A DNA stretch of 64,000 bases from NCBI GenBank assembly GCA_018806985.1, contig JADANN010000162.1, forward strand, positions 1,075,501 to 1,139,500, given 5' to 3'. The notes beneath the pieces are model-generated. The model searched no databases. It was not told where the DNA came from and saw only the letters and a program-made list of their open reading frames with translations. Source of the DNA: Angiostrongylus vasorum. Its lineage: Eukaryota > Nematoda > Chromadorea > Rhabditida > Metastrongylidae. Position numbers and translations under genes: made by a program. Shown piece after piece: positions 44,830 to 55,500 of this stretch (position 1 is its first letter; every line of letters begins with the position of its first letter).

Positions 44830-44985
44830 ATTGATCGGCTAGTGCCTCCAATATGATCTATTCTGTTTGGTGGAGAATGCATCCTCTATCGCTGATCAAC
44901 GGAGCTCTGAGGGAAGACGAAGGCACCGGAAACGTTAGCCAAATAAGTTTTTATAGCGACCTCGTATCAGCTCAATCAGAGTGAA
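44830..44985 (+). mobile_element. PLE-like tail, second subfamily
   Basis: gagctctgagggaagacgaa, ggcaccggaaacgttagcca, then gcgacctcgtatcagctcaa. Parallel to 29220-29295. Confidence 0.45.
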
Positions 44986-45121
44986 AAAATATTTCGGATT
45001 ATTTTAGAAAAGTCAACAATACATGCTACTCAGTCAAGCCCCCTAAAAATAGTACAGGATACAGGAAAGATGTTGCACCTCGTGAAATCGGCAAGGGGCA
45101 TCGCATGACTATGTGACAATT

Positions 45122-45350
45122 TCTTTTCCAGGGTGTGTGTAGCGCAGTAGTTGGAGGTGCACAACAACACACACCTGATCGCTGGTACAACAGTGCGCCT
45201 GATAAACTAAGGCATCCGTCTTCCCAGGGGTGGGGGAATAGTTGCAACACATACTTGGAAGGATAAAAAAACTATTATGATAATCACTACTCTCTACAAG
45301 CATTGTGGAAGCCAAATATGCATTCAATCAGCTCAGCTATGCAAGAAATA
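45122..45350 (+). repeat. SINE1-related copy, diverged
   Basis: Head gtgtgtagcgcagtagttgg, aggtgcacaacaacacac, body ggggtgggggaatagttgca and 3' part aatatgcattcaatcagctc. It defines a variant also present as a fragment at 61480. Confidence 0.65.
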
Positions 45351-45369
45351 CTTCGCCTTATCAATGAGC

Positions 45370-45470
45370 TTACACGAGCTGTTATAAATTTTTATCATTG
45401 CCAACGTTTCGGCAGTTTGGCTTTCTTTAGAGCAACGATGATTTGAACCCAGTGACCACAGCAGTTGTTT
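45370..45470 (-). mobile_element. PLE-like tail fragment
   Basis: Minus strand reads gctctaaagaaagccaaact, gccgaaacgttggc, a degenerate form of the tail core. Confidence 0.45.
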
Positions 45471-45479
45471 ACTGTTGAC

Positions 45480-46180
45480 TTCGTTATCTTCGCCTCGAGG
45501 TTATAGCAACCCCATGTTAGTTCGTTAACAAACCGAAATATTGGTTATCTAAACCGAAGCTCAATGAAAGTTGGAAATGAAATTTACAACCAAAATCTTG
45601 GTGCATTATTCATTTTTTATCAACTTCGTTCTTTGCAGATCTCATGCAGTTCGAGCATCAAAAGCTCCCCCTCGAGATGGACACTTTGATCGGCTGCACG
45701 TTATCACAATACATCTGAAAGACTTCTTTGTCAATGAGCCATGACTATGTGAGAGAGTGATGCGCCAACCATTAAGGATAAGAAAAAAGGTCGTTATATA
45801 AAACGACTTTCCTTGAGTGATGTTTTAGTGTTTTTTTTCCACAATGCTTTCTTGAAAGAGTCTCTGATTAACCGCTGAACATTTCAGACGACCCGATAGC
45901 AAGTTGGTGAGGTGCTTGCTCAAAGCTGAGCTTCGGTTTCAAGCCTCATAATCAGACGTAGAATTACTTACAATATCTACGAATCATCCGTTATTAATGG
46001 AGCAAATCACATGAAATTGCTTAAACTCGAGTAAAATCAAGTGAGGATGTTCAAAGAGAGTGCGGTGTCCGAAGCATACAATGGTTTGTTTAGATTCCCA
46101 AATCATTCCATTTCCAGGAATTTTAAACTTGCCCTAATTATACAAGCGGATTTTGAACATTGAATAAATCTTTCTAGTTC
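45480..46180. other. No gene recognised
   Basis: AT-rich, no frame of note. A stretch near 46080-46180 borders the PLE composite. Confidence 0.45.
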
Positions 46181-46224
46181 TGTTTAACAAACACGAGGTG
46201 TTATTTTATTTCTTTATTTACGTA

Positions 46225-46265
46225 CAAGCTGACGTTTCGGCGGATTTCGCCTTCCTCAGAGCCTG
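46225..46265 (-). ncRNA. Hammerhead-ribozyme-like core, best copy
   Basis: Minus strand in order: CAGGCT, CTGAGGA, A, GGCG, AAATC, CGCC, GAAAC, GTC, AGCTTG. Helix I CAGGCT/AGCTTG pairs at all six positions (one G-T wobble); helix II GGCG/CGCC pairs fully. The CUGANGA and GAAA core boxes and the GUC cleavage triplet are present. Helix III has no loop, so dimer action is expected. The extra A before helix II is a deviation from the textbook form. Confidence 0.65.
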
Positions 46266-46587
46266 GAAAGGTCAAGTTGACTGCAATCTACACGGTCAAA
46301 CGCCTCCATAACCAAACAGAGAAAAATGTTGAACCAAAATTTCAACCACATTGAACACAGAGTCATGGCCCACTCACCGCTTTCTATGAGTCTTCCACTA
46401 AATATTTCACGTGGAGACCAACCGCACAGAGTTCACATGGAATCCTAATGTACCCATCTCATCGGAATAACAGGCCTATATACTGCCCAGTATCAGGCGT
46501 GATAATGAGGGCATTCCTCGCTGCAATTCATTTTCGGATTCCTGGAATTGATCCAGAATGCCTCGAGAATTTTGCGCGCTTGTGTCT

Positions 46588-48060
46588 ACCGATCTATCGT
46601 TATTTAAGGTCAGACCTATCATTAGCTGCGTGGACGGGCCAACGGATAGAATAACGTGGTTAATAACCCTAATACTTACCCAGTTGTTGAAGTACATTCC
46701 ACCCCATCTAACGAACACCCAAATGTTCCTGGATCGTCTACGTACTGTGCAGCCCAACAGCGCATACGTGATGGAGTCCTTCGACGTCACCGCCCTCTAC
46801 ACAAACGTGTCGAATGACTCCGCTATGCAAACCATCCGCAAGCTCCTTATACAACATGAAGGAGCAATAAACATGTATGGCTTCTCGATTCAGCAGTTCA
46901 TGACACTATTAAAGGAGTGCCTAAACTGCTCAATCTTCAGATGGCCTGGAAGGTATTACGCACAAACGAGAGGGCTGGCAATGGTACAACGACTGGCACC
47001 AAGCCTTGCCATTGCATTCATGTCTAAGGTGGAAGCACCAGTAAATCTTTTTCTTCGATTTCTCGACTTAGATTTCGGGGCGTTACTCTACTGTAGATAT
47101 GTAGATGACTGCTTGGTCATTTGTCCAACACAAGAGGAAATTGACAAATTTTTTCGAGTTGATGAACGAACAGTCAGAGTATATTAAATTCACCCGAGAG
47201 AAACCAAGAGAAAACTGGCTTCCATTTCTGAACGTGCAAATTAACCTATCAGAAAACGGCTACGTTACGAAATGGTATCGAAAGCCAAGTACTAAAAAAC
47301 ATCTTGGTTCATTACCTCTCTTCTCACCCCTTTCACACGAAAAGGGCGCCTGTGAGAAACATGTTTCGAACAGCTACCAGCTTGTGCACAGGAAAGGGAG
47401 CAGAGGAGGAGTCCCGGAACTTGGCGCGGCAGATAGCCATGTTTAATGGCTACGAAACTGTAGCTCGGGATAGGTGTAGAGGAATCCACAGGCCCCCAAC
47501 GGTAACTCTAGCGACAATAAGTTCCCGTTTATCCTGCCCTTTATTTCAAATGAACTAAGTGCAGCTATAAAACGCTGTTTAAGAAGGGCCGGTCTAGAGA
47601 ATTCGGTAACGATAATTCAAAAGCCACCGAGTAATCTAAGACGTCAACTAGTTCGTAACCGCCTATACAATCGTCTATGTGCAAGGCAAAAATTGTATAA
47701 TTTGCCCCAATGGTAGAGACGATGACTGCATGAGTTCGGGTACAGTTTATCTGACCTCTTGTAAAGCGTGCGGGGACGAATACTTTGGCGAAACGGGTAG
47801 ACCACTCTGCGTTCGTATAAAAAGAACACCTAGTCGGCAAACGTAAACCAAATACTCCACTAGGCACGCATAGGACCCAGAGACATAACGCGGAGGACTT
47901 TGAAGTACAGGTCACGATCCTCGCGCAGGAATCGAGAACACAAGCGCGCAAAATTCTCGAGGCATTCTGGATCAATTCCAAGAATCCGAAAATGAACCGC
48001 AGGAGGAATGCCTCATTATCACGCGTGATATTGGGCAGTATATAAGCCTGTTATTTCTGA
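46588..48060 (+). pseudogene. PLE polyprotein: reverse transcriptase and GIY-YIG endonuclease, frameshifted
   Basis: The RT part (to 47187) has VRPIISCVDGPTDRITWLI, MESFDVTALYTNVSN with the first catalytic Asp, HEGAINMYGFSIQQFMTLL, the GLAMVQRLAPSLA segment, and LLYCRYVDDCLVICPTQEE with the YVDD catalytic pair. A frameshift near 47150 moves the reading to ENWLPFLNVQINLSENGY; further shifts near 47400 and 47690 break the linker and the endonuclease (Cys knuckle and YFGETG remnant near 47780). PLE RTs resemble telomerase RT. All catalytic motifs are visible, but there are at least four frame breaks. Confidence 0.85.
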
Positions 48061-48253
48061 TGAGATAGGTACATTAGGCTTCCATGTGAATTCTGTGCGG
48101 TTGGTCTCCACGCGACATACTCAGTGGAAGCCCCATAGAAAGCGGTTAGTGTGCAAAGCTGTGTTCAATGTGATTAAAATCTTGGTTCAGCGTTTTTCTC
48201 TGTTTGGTTATGGAGGCGTTTGACCGTGTAGATTGCAGTCAACTTGACCTTTC

Positions 48254-48295
48254 CAGGCTCTGAGGAAGGCAAAATCCGCCGAAAACGTCTGCTTG
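48254..48295 (+). ncRNA. Hammerhead-like core at PLE 3' end, mutated
   Basis: CAGGCT, CTGAGGA, A, GGCA, AAATC, CGCC, GAAAAC, GTC, TGCTTG. Helix II has lost one pair, the GAAA box has gained an A, and the residue after GTC is T. Likely inactive relative of 46225-46265. Confidence 0.55.
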
Positions 48296-48556
48296 CACGT
48301 AAATAAAGAAATAAAATAACACCTCGTGTTTGTTAAACAGAAGTAGAAAGGATTATTCAATCAATGCCGAGGTTAATAGAAGGTCGGACGTGGGAGTTAT
48401 TGAAGAAAACATTCCTCTTCGACTTCAACTAATTCCGTGCAAGAAGAGTTTTATAGTGGAGCCGTAATATCGCCACAAGTACTACCTATCAATAACTTCG
48501 TAAGAATTCCGTTGAAAATGTGGCGCTGTACTAGTTCCAACTTATAGCACACGTAC

Positions 48557-48704
48557 CAGTGGGAACTAATGCAGTACACACACTCTAATTTCACCCAAAT
48601 TTCACAACGCCGGATTTTTGTTTTCCGACGGGTTGATTGAGTGTGATGGACCAGAATTGAGAGTGAGAGACTGGAGGAGACATAGAACGACCACGCGACG
48701 CAAT
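48557..48704 (-). pseudogene. PLA2-like exon 1 remnant
   Basis: Aligns with exon 1 of gene A, including the end at CCCACTG followed by donor gtacgt. The start codon is ATT, and the frame is broken in the signal-peptide region and after the Trp. It sits at the end of the inverted duplication arm. Confidence 0.6.
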
Positions 48705-49230
48705 CTTCACCATAAACAGACAGCTGTGCTGATAAGAATTCTCTGTAATTCAAAAATACTAGACCGATTAATTTTATAGTTGTCTACGAGTGATTAACAG
48801 TGCATGAAGCCGTAAAACCCTGGAAACATCATCTTTTTATCGTCGGCCAGTTTGACGACTTTGTGACTGATAACTACTCTGAGAAAAGACGGAGATCAGA
48901 ACTAGAACGAAATCACAAAAATCGTAGGCAGAGAACTCAAATCACACAAATACTTGGAATTTAATGAGTTCCATATTTACTGGTAAATGGAGTTAGAACA
49001 TTAAAGTCTACTTACACTTATAGTTCACATAGATAATTAAGTCAATTTAGGAAGGAGCTGTTAACCATAGCGTAAGGCTACTTGTGGCTTAAGAGTGTTA
49101 TATAGCAGAGCGCTAAGAAGACGTTTAAACGGTGAGCTACGAAGACCCGTCATTTGTACAATGATTCCTTCGAAATGTGCGGTTGCGCCAAAAGCAGTGT
49201 GTCTTCTCTTCAACCTTTCCACTCGATTCC
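48705..49230 (-). repeat. Inverted duplication arm 1 (partner 60620-61147)
   Basis: 48705-49155 is the reverse complement of 60700-61147 with about two differences in roughly 440 bp. The outer 75 bp (to 49230) and the adjoining exon 1 are only about 80-85 percent alike. Confidence 0.85.
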
Positions 49231-49254
49231 GCCTTTATGTTGTCACTGGGTTTT

Positions 49255-49475
49255 CACGATATTTGTTTTCTTCCTGGTAGCTGTTCGAAACATGTTTGTC
49301 ACAAGCGCCCTTTTCGTTTGCGAGCGGTGAGAGGATAGGTAATGGACCAAGGTGTTTTTACTACTTGGCTTTCGATACCATTTCGTAATGTAGCCGTTTT
49401 CTGATAGGTTAATTTGCACGCTCAGAAATGGAAGCCAGTTTTCTTTTTCATTTCTCTCGGGTAAATTTAATGAAT
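49255..49475 (-). mobile_element. Penelope-like RT C-terminal fragment
   Basis: Minus strand reads ENWLPFLSVQINLSENGYIT, KWYRKPSSKN, VHYLSSHRSQTKRALVTNM, collinear with 47205-47390. Only the post-catalytic RT segment is present. Confidence 0.8.
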
Positions 49476-49479
49476 GAAA

Positions 49480-49535
49480 AAAAATGAGTGAATGAAAAGA
49501 TGAATGAATGAATGAAAATTCATTTAAATGAATTG
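49480..49535. repeat. (GAAT)n-like microsatellite
   Basis: Imperfect tandem gaat/aatga units (gatgaatgaatgaatgaaaa) directly after the PLE fragment. Confidence 0.75.
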
Positions 49536-49719
49536 AATTTAAGAACTGCTTTGATCTGATTTGACTAACGGCAAATGTGAAGATAATTCGTGTAAGAAGA
49601 ACAATTAGATAGGCCACTATATGTTCCCGTGATAAGATGACACTTGAAGATCCTTCATAATGAAGAGAAGTAACAACTTCTCGATAACTACTCATTAGCT
49701 GCCAAGCTGCTGTTATCAT

Positions 49720-50395
49720 TAGCCTTTTTGAAACAGCGGAAGCGTAAAGCCTTCTTTTCCTGAAATCCTATTAAAAATTGTTATTGTTAAAAAAAACGGC
49801 AGATTTATTTGTAAATCCTATTTGGGTGATCGATAAGTGCACCTAATGATGAAAAAAAACCGAATTTTCCTCCCTAGAACCAATTACGAATCAAATCCTA
49901 GTCTTTTATACAAAGGAAGTGTACTTACTTATGGGCACTTTTCTTGTTGAGAGCTTCTTCGTTAGTCGCACTAATTCCTATGTAAGTCAAGAAATCTAAG
50001 AGAACTGTAGTGTTGCAGCCTCCTTCAGACAGCAGCAGACTCACTAGCGGTTTTGTGTTTACGAACTTTTGTTCGAGGCTGTTGAGCCTTCGCCTTTCTT
50101 TAATGTTTGCCTTTCCTAATCTCATAACCAATCGTAAAATGATATTTGGGACTTTGTGTTTTCGCTTTTTTCTGATCTTTCGCTTTTTCCAGACCTTGTT
50201 ATCGCAAAATCTCGTAAATCGTACTCGTAAAATGCCAACGCTAACGAAATTTTGTGCAGGGGATAAAAGGGCTGTAATCTCTACGATAAGCAACTTCACA
50301 CACTATCAAACCCTCATCCCTTCAATGTGATTAAAGTGAATGCAACAACTTTGTCCATTTAGGATTATCGAAAACAGCAGTGCTCTCCATTTGTG
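49720..50395. other. No gene recognised
   Basis: Overlapping frames of 124 codons (49925-50299, minus) and 106 codons (50010-50330, plus). The minus one is basic and coiled-coil-like (KKRKIRKKRKHK), but no family is recognised. The last 150 bp may be the upstream region of the exon at 50403. Confidence 0.35.
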
Positions 50396-50402
50396 GTAAA
50401 GA

Positions 50403-50544
50403 ATGCGTTGCTTGATCGTCCTATGCCTCTTGGAGATTCTCGTTTGTGTCCACCACATTCAATGCGCCTCTCCAAAGAGCGAAATTCTTTTCGCTACTAA
50501 ATTTATACGAAGTTTCATATTGCGTGCTGGATTATTCTCCGCTG
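50403..50544 (+). pseudogene. PLA2-like exon 1, isolated
   Basis: MRCLIVLCLLEILVCVHHIQ, then CASPKSEI, matches the gene A signal peptide and mature N-terminus, ending at a gttcgt donor. The later half has lost the ALWN motif and is 142 nt where 141 is needed, so it would not stay in phase with a family exon 2. The nearest plus-strand exon 2 is 57244, 6.7 kb away across PLE insertions, so it may be the separated first exon of gene E. Confidence 0.6.
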
Positions 50545-50689
50545 GTTCGTTTGCTTTTCATTTAGAAATACTAGAAATCAATGATTTCGATATAAATTCT
50601 CAAGAAACCATCAATATGAAACACTTGTTGATCAATCAAACCGCTGGCACACCTCATGCGAAATTTGAGCAAGGGCCTAAGTCTTGTCA

Positions 50690-51180
50690 ACATAATGTGC
50701 GTCAATCTGGACACCTCGATTTATAGACGCAATTTCAAGAAAAGATTACGAAAAAAAGGTGTAATATTTCACTGAGCAGGAGTGAATCGCTTTGATAAGT
50801 GATTGATTTCTGTTCATTGACTGTTTTCTATGACACATAATTTTGAGTGATCGAAGTAGTTTGAAGACCTGCTGCTGCCCTTGAAACAGGAGGAATGCTT
50901 CAAAGGCCCAATCCATAGCCCATGAGTCCACTGTGAACGTCCATTTATGTTTGACATGGGTTTGTCACGACAAAATATAATGGACTGCTGAGCGACCAGT
51001 TCTGTTTAAATCCAATTCTATAACTGCTTACACCTTCGTCAATTAGGAAAGGTAAATATTTGAAATTGTACACCAATTATGTTGCATTAGATCATGACAG
51101 GAGATCCGCTTTTAGCAAGTCGTGGGACGGACTTCTTTCTAATCTCGACTTTGATCAATAATGCACTGTTTCCTTGATGA
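50690..51180 (+). repeat. Direct duplication unit 1 (partner 52975-53470)
   Basis: ggacacctcgatttatagac, gcaatttcaagaaaa, gagtgaatcgctt, and gtccactgtgaacgtccat correspond in order to 52990-53470. Each unit is followed by a minus-strand PLE. Confidence 0.7.
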
Positions 51181-51184
51181 GCAA

Positions 51185-52260
51185 AGACGTTGTTAATATT
51201 ACAGCATTTATTATTCACAATAGCTGACGTTTCAGGTTTCGTTTTCTTCAGAGCCTGGACAAGCCGAATTGAAACACAGTCTACTCAGCGAAGCGCTTTC
51301 AAATCTCCAGCAAACAAAATTTAAAGCACAAATTCTCACTGGCGTAATAAACATCCTCTTCTAAACACTCATCGCTTCGTTTTTGTGGGCCTATAAGTTA
51401 TTTGGTGGAGCCCAACCGCATAGAGTCCTACATGGGTGAGGGATCTTCCAGCTTCAGGTCAAAGAATCACCTTGGGTATGGCACGAAGGCATGGGTGATC
51501 ACAGGGCATTCCTGCCCTTGAGGTTTACTTTCGGATTTTTGTAATTTATCCAAAACGACTCAAGAACCTTACGCCCCCGAGGCTTCCGATTTCTGTGCGA
51601 GAATAGCGACTTTTACTTCGAAATCTTTTCCATTATATCGTTGTGTCTTAAGCTCGCCTACTTGAATACTTGGTTAAATTTTAAATTTATCGACTAGATG
51701 TTCTTTATTATGGGTGAAGAGTGGAATACTGGTTCCACCAGTGTACTGCTACCCGCACGCTTTGCCAGAAATTGGGCACACTTTACCGAATCCATGCAAT
51801 CAACGTCTTTACGTTTACGGAATATTTTACAATTTTTTCGTTATGCATAGACGGTCATATAGGCTGTTATAAGGTAACTGGCTTCTTCGGGTGACGGGTG
51901 GTACTTCAGTGACTCTTATCGAATTCTATAGGCCGTTCCTTCTTAAGCAGCGTTTCATAGCCGCAGGTATTTCGTTGGAAATAATGGGCAGGATAAACGG
52001 GACCTTATTCTTTCTAGAATTCTCGTTCGGTGGGTGGTTTTTCCTGCACACGACTCCAGAAGAGCTGCCGTTTGGTAGCCACTGGTAACGCTGTTTGCCA
52101 CGCCAATTTCAATGTTTCCTTCCTCGTATCTCTCTTGCTGCTGTGCTCACACTGATGGCTTGATATTCTCGAATTATGTTCTGGTTGTTTCCACGGGTAG
52201 TGTTCAGCTTTGCCACAATTTGCTTCAGCAGTTAGTTGTTCCACTAACTTTAAACTAGAA
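51185..52260 (-). mobile_element. Penelope-like element, degenerate, RT missing
   Basis: Minus strand from about 52260: linker (LAWQTALPVATKRQL...), endonuclease remnant, and the tail with a weak hammerhead-like core at 51258-51222. Many stops. Closer to the copy at 53455 than to those at 10505 or 46187, so a second PLE subfamily. Confidence 0.7.
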
Positions 52261-52357
52261 AACCAGCGGTGTTAGACAACTAGATTTTCCATGTTGTTAC
52301 ATAAAAAGTTTTATTAACGGAAGATACCTAGCAGAGCTCTGACATGGGAAGTAAAAA

Positions 52358-52622
52358 GATAAGCTCTCAGTGTTGATGATTCCCTGAGGGATGCGGCGTG
52401 CATTCCACTTCACCAATCGTTCTTAAAGATAATTGCATCTAGTCTTTACAATGACTCACGGTGGCCTACCGATGCATAGAATCAGTGCAGCTACCCTCCC
52501 AGACAAGTGCGGTACCAATTTGCCGATTCAGGAGGTATGGAAGGTTTGGTGAACCCCTGAGCTCTGAGGTTAACCCCGTGTTTACTACAAGGCACCTAAA
52601 ACTGCTGTGCTACACGCATGCT
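52358..52622 (-). repeat. SINE1, inside duplication unit 2
   Basis: Reverse SINE1: gctctcagtgttgatgattc, ggtggcctaccgatgcatag, to the head gctgtgctacacgcatgc. A-box decayed. Confidence 0.7.
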
Positions 52623-52965
52623 TTAAGCTTAACAAATGTGAAATGTCGGCTTTTTGCACAGTGTTTCTACTGGTGTTTGTCGATTTTTTTAACAATAGGC
52701 AACGAAAGTCCCCTGTCGTTTTTTGGATAACCTCGGGCTTTTTTCCTCAACATTTCAAATTATCACGTGATACCAGACTTCAACGGAGAATCCTGACACT
52801 GACTCTTCACAAAGAACAAAACTTTTTCGTTGCCAGAATCTCTTCAGTGACAGTATAAAACGCAGTCGTTCACAACATCACAGGTGCACAGATAACCAAA
52901 ATTGGTTACATATGTAATGAACTACGTATTTGAATTGTTCACTGCATTATTTTCAATGCTGTGAG
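52358..52965 (+). repeat. Direct duplication unit 2 (partner 56630-57240)
   Basis: Begins with a reverse SINE1 (52358-52622) and continues with tgtttctac, aacatttcaaatta, ccagaatctcttcagtgaca. The same order is at 56630-57240. At 52974 the alignment reaches the position of PLA2 exon 2, where only a decayed trace (ttaggttttactctggat) remains. Confidence 0.75.
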
Positions 52966-53508
52966 GAATTTAGGTTTTACTCTGGATCTGGAAGGCACCT
53001 CAAGTTATAGACGCAATTTCAAAAAACATTGCAAGAAAAGGTACAACATTTTACTGAACAGAAGTGAATCGCTTAAACTACTGATTGCTTTCTTTTCAAT
53101 GACTGTGTTCTGTGACACACGCCGCACTAATTTTTTAGTGGTCTAAGCAGTTTAAAGAGCTACTGCTGCCACTGAAATGAGAGGGATGCTCTAAAATACC
53201 CAATCCATGTCCATGAGGACACCATGAACGTCCATGTATGTGTGAAATAGGTTTGTCATGAGAGGACATAATGGACTGCTGAGCATCTAGTTCTGCTTAA
53301 ATCTAATCTAATTATTCCTTCCACATTCGTGGTAAAGGTAAATATTTGAGACTACACACTGATTATTTTGCATTGAATCATAATAGGGGACTCGCTTTCA
53401 GGAAATCCTAAAGATAGCCTTCCTTCTAAACTCTGCTTTAGTCAATAATTTACCCTTTTCATGATGAGCAAAGACGAGTTCATTATTAGAGCATTCGTCA
53501 TTTACAAT

Positions 53509-53545
53509 GGCTGACGTTTCGGCGTTTCGCCTTCTTCAGAGTCTG
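53509..53545 (-). ncRNA. Hammerhead-like core, second PLE subfamily
   Basis: Minus strand: CTGAAGA, A, GGCG, AAA, CGCC, GAAAC, GTC, AGCC. Helix II is perfect with a shorter loop than at 46225. Helix I is weak in this copy. Confidence 0.55.
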
Positions 53546-53663
53546 GACAAATTGACGCGCAATCTACTCATTCAAACACTTTTTTCGCCTTCAGCAGATG
53601 AAACTAGTATATAAATTCTCGTTGGCATAATAAACAACTTTTTTTTTAAACACTAATCGTTTT

Positions 53664-54045
53664 AATCACAATGTTTGCCGTTTTATTTACTGCCTACTAT
53701 TTTTTAATGGCAGGGTACAATGCGAAATATAACTACAACGATGCTGAGATATTTGCAAAACTCCGGACCGCAGGTGTCTGCGGTGGGGGAACGAACGCGC
53801 TATTGTCCTTTCCGGGGAGTAGCGCGTTCACCACCACACCATGCGGGTCCTTCGTTTCGCCTGTCTCTCAGCTAGTTCTTATCGATCTGTGCCGTCAGCA
53901 ATCACCCGTGACCGGGACTGATCTGAGGAGCCCACATCGGCACTTAACTGGGTTTAATGCATGGACCTGCATGGTGTGGTGGTGAACGCGCTACTCCCCG
54001 GAAAGGACAATAGCACGTTCGTTCCCCACCGCAGACACTAATCGT
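53664..54045. repeat. SINE2 inverted dimer (foldback), best copy
   Basis: Left arm reverse: actgcctactattttttaat, ccgcaggtgtctgcggtggg, cctttccggggagtagcgcg, accaccacaccatgcgggtc. Centre: gtcagcaatcacccgtgacc, ctgaggagcccacatcgg. Right arm forward: catggtgtggtggtgaacgc, gctactccccggaaaggaca, gttcgttccccaccgcagac. The arms pair over more than 80 bp. Confidence 0.8.
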
Positions 54046-55380
54046 TTTGTTCTTTGTATACCTTTAAGTTATCTGGTGGAGACCAACTGCGCTGGGTATT
54101 ACGACGGTAATGAATGTACATAGTTCCGGTCAAAAATCAGCCTGACGAATGGCGCGAGGTCATGCGTAATCACAGGGCATTCCCACTTTATGGGCTATTT
54201 TTTGGGTCTTTGGAATTGATCCAAAAATGCTTTAAGAGTTTCACGCTTTAAGGTTTTCAATTTCTGTAGGAGGGTAGTGACTTTCACGTTAAAATCTTCT
54301 TCGTTACGTCATTTGCGTGCTTTGCGTGGCTACTTCAGTACCTGGTTAAACTTCAAATTTATCGGGTAGTTATTTTATACGGACGCATAGTGGCCTACCC
54401 GTTTCAACAGTGTACTCGTCCGCACATGCTTTACAAGAGATTAAGCACATCTCACAGAATTTTTTGCAATCACCGCTTTTTTCGTGTACAGCATATTATT
54501 GCGATTCTTCGTTTTGCATAAATGGTCGTACATGCGGTCACGAACAAGCTGGCGTCTCAGAGTGACCGATGGCTTTTCAGTGATTGTTACCAAATTCTCA
54601 AGACCGACCCTTCTTTAGCCGCTTTTTATAGCTGCACTAATTTCGTTTGAAATAAGGGGAGATTAAGCGGTACTTTATTCTCGCTAGAATTATCGTTCGA
54701 GGGCGTGATTTTTCCTGCAGACCAGTACCGAGGAGCTACCGTTTCGTAGCCGTTGGAAATGGCTATTTGCCGCACCAATTTCAGGGTTATTTTCTCTTGC
54801 TTCCTTCCTGTTCCCACACTGATTGCTTAATTTCTTCGAATGTCGTTTTGCTTGTTTCCACAGGTGTTCAGCTGTGCAACGGCTGGTTTTCATTAGTTGT
54901 TCGACTAAGTTTAAAGTTCCCAACCAGGGGTATTCGACAGCCAGCTTTTCCATGTTTTTAGATAATATTGTAGCTGCTAGTGGAAAATAGGCCTTCGAGT
55001 CAGTACTCGGCACCGAATATTCACTAGCTTTTAGCAGAATGCTCGACTTCGTGAGAAGACGCCACGCGGGACTTTTCGTAGTTGTCACAGAGCAATATCT
55101 CAAACTTGGGTAATTAAACCTTTAACACACATACAACATTAATAACATAATAGTAACGATGGAGAAGTAATGGTAGAGGAATGACGTGAGTTAAAGCTAT
55201 GAGGTGCTAAGGCTAGTAGTGAAGTGAGGCTAATAACGAGATAATGGCATTCGAATATTACTATACCATTAATAAGTAATTAACACAATTACATTAACAG
55301 TAATAATGAATAATTACCAAGAAGTAACCGTTGGTTAGCCGTGAGCGATGCCGCGTCGCGTCTATCCGCGGCCGGCGCGG

Positions 55381-55500
55381 CGGCTGAGGTGAGACAGTAT
55401 GCTGAGGGCGGAGGAAGGAGACTGTATGCTGAGGCGGAGAGAAGGAGACTGTATGCTGAGGCCGAGAGGGAGACAGTATGCTGAGGCGGAGAGGGATACA
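55381..55500. repeat. Minisatellite, about 4 units of 25-30 bp
   Basis: Units built on gagacagtatgctgaggcgg with variable gaaggagact spacers, repeated about four times. Confidence 0.8.

Larger units (their letters stand above)
46187..48345. mobile_element. Penelope-like element flanked by an inverted copy of its own 3' end
   Basis: 46187-46587 is a reverse copy of the endonuclease end plus tail. From 46588 to 48345 a plus-oriented PLE runs from mid-RT to its tail, so both outer ends finish in the same aacacctcgtgtttgtt terminus facing outward. This is the most complete PLE in the window: RT, linker, endonuclease and tail. Confidence 0.8.
53455..55065 (-). mobile_element. Penelope-like element, second subfamily, with SINE2 insertion
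   Basis: Minus strand from about 55065 to the tail at 53455, with linker (KLVRQIAISNGYETVA), endonuclease remnant at 54400-54600 and tail core at 53545-53509. The SINE2 dimer at 53664-54045 interrupts it between endonuclease and tail. Frameshifts and stops throughout. Confidence 0.7.
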
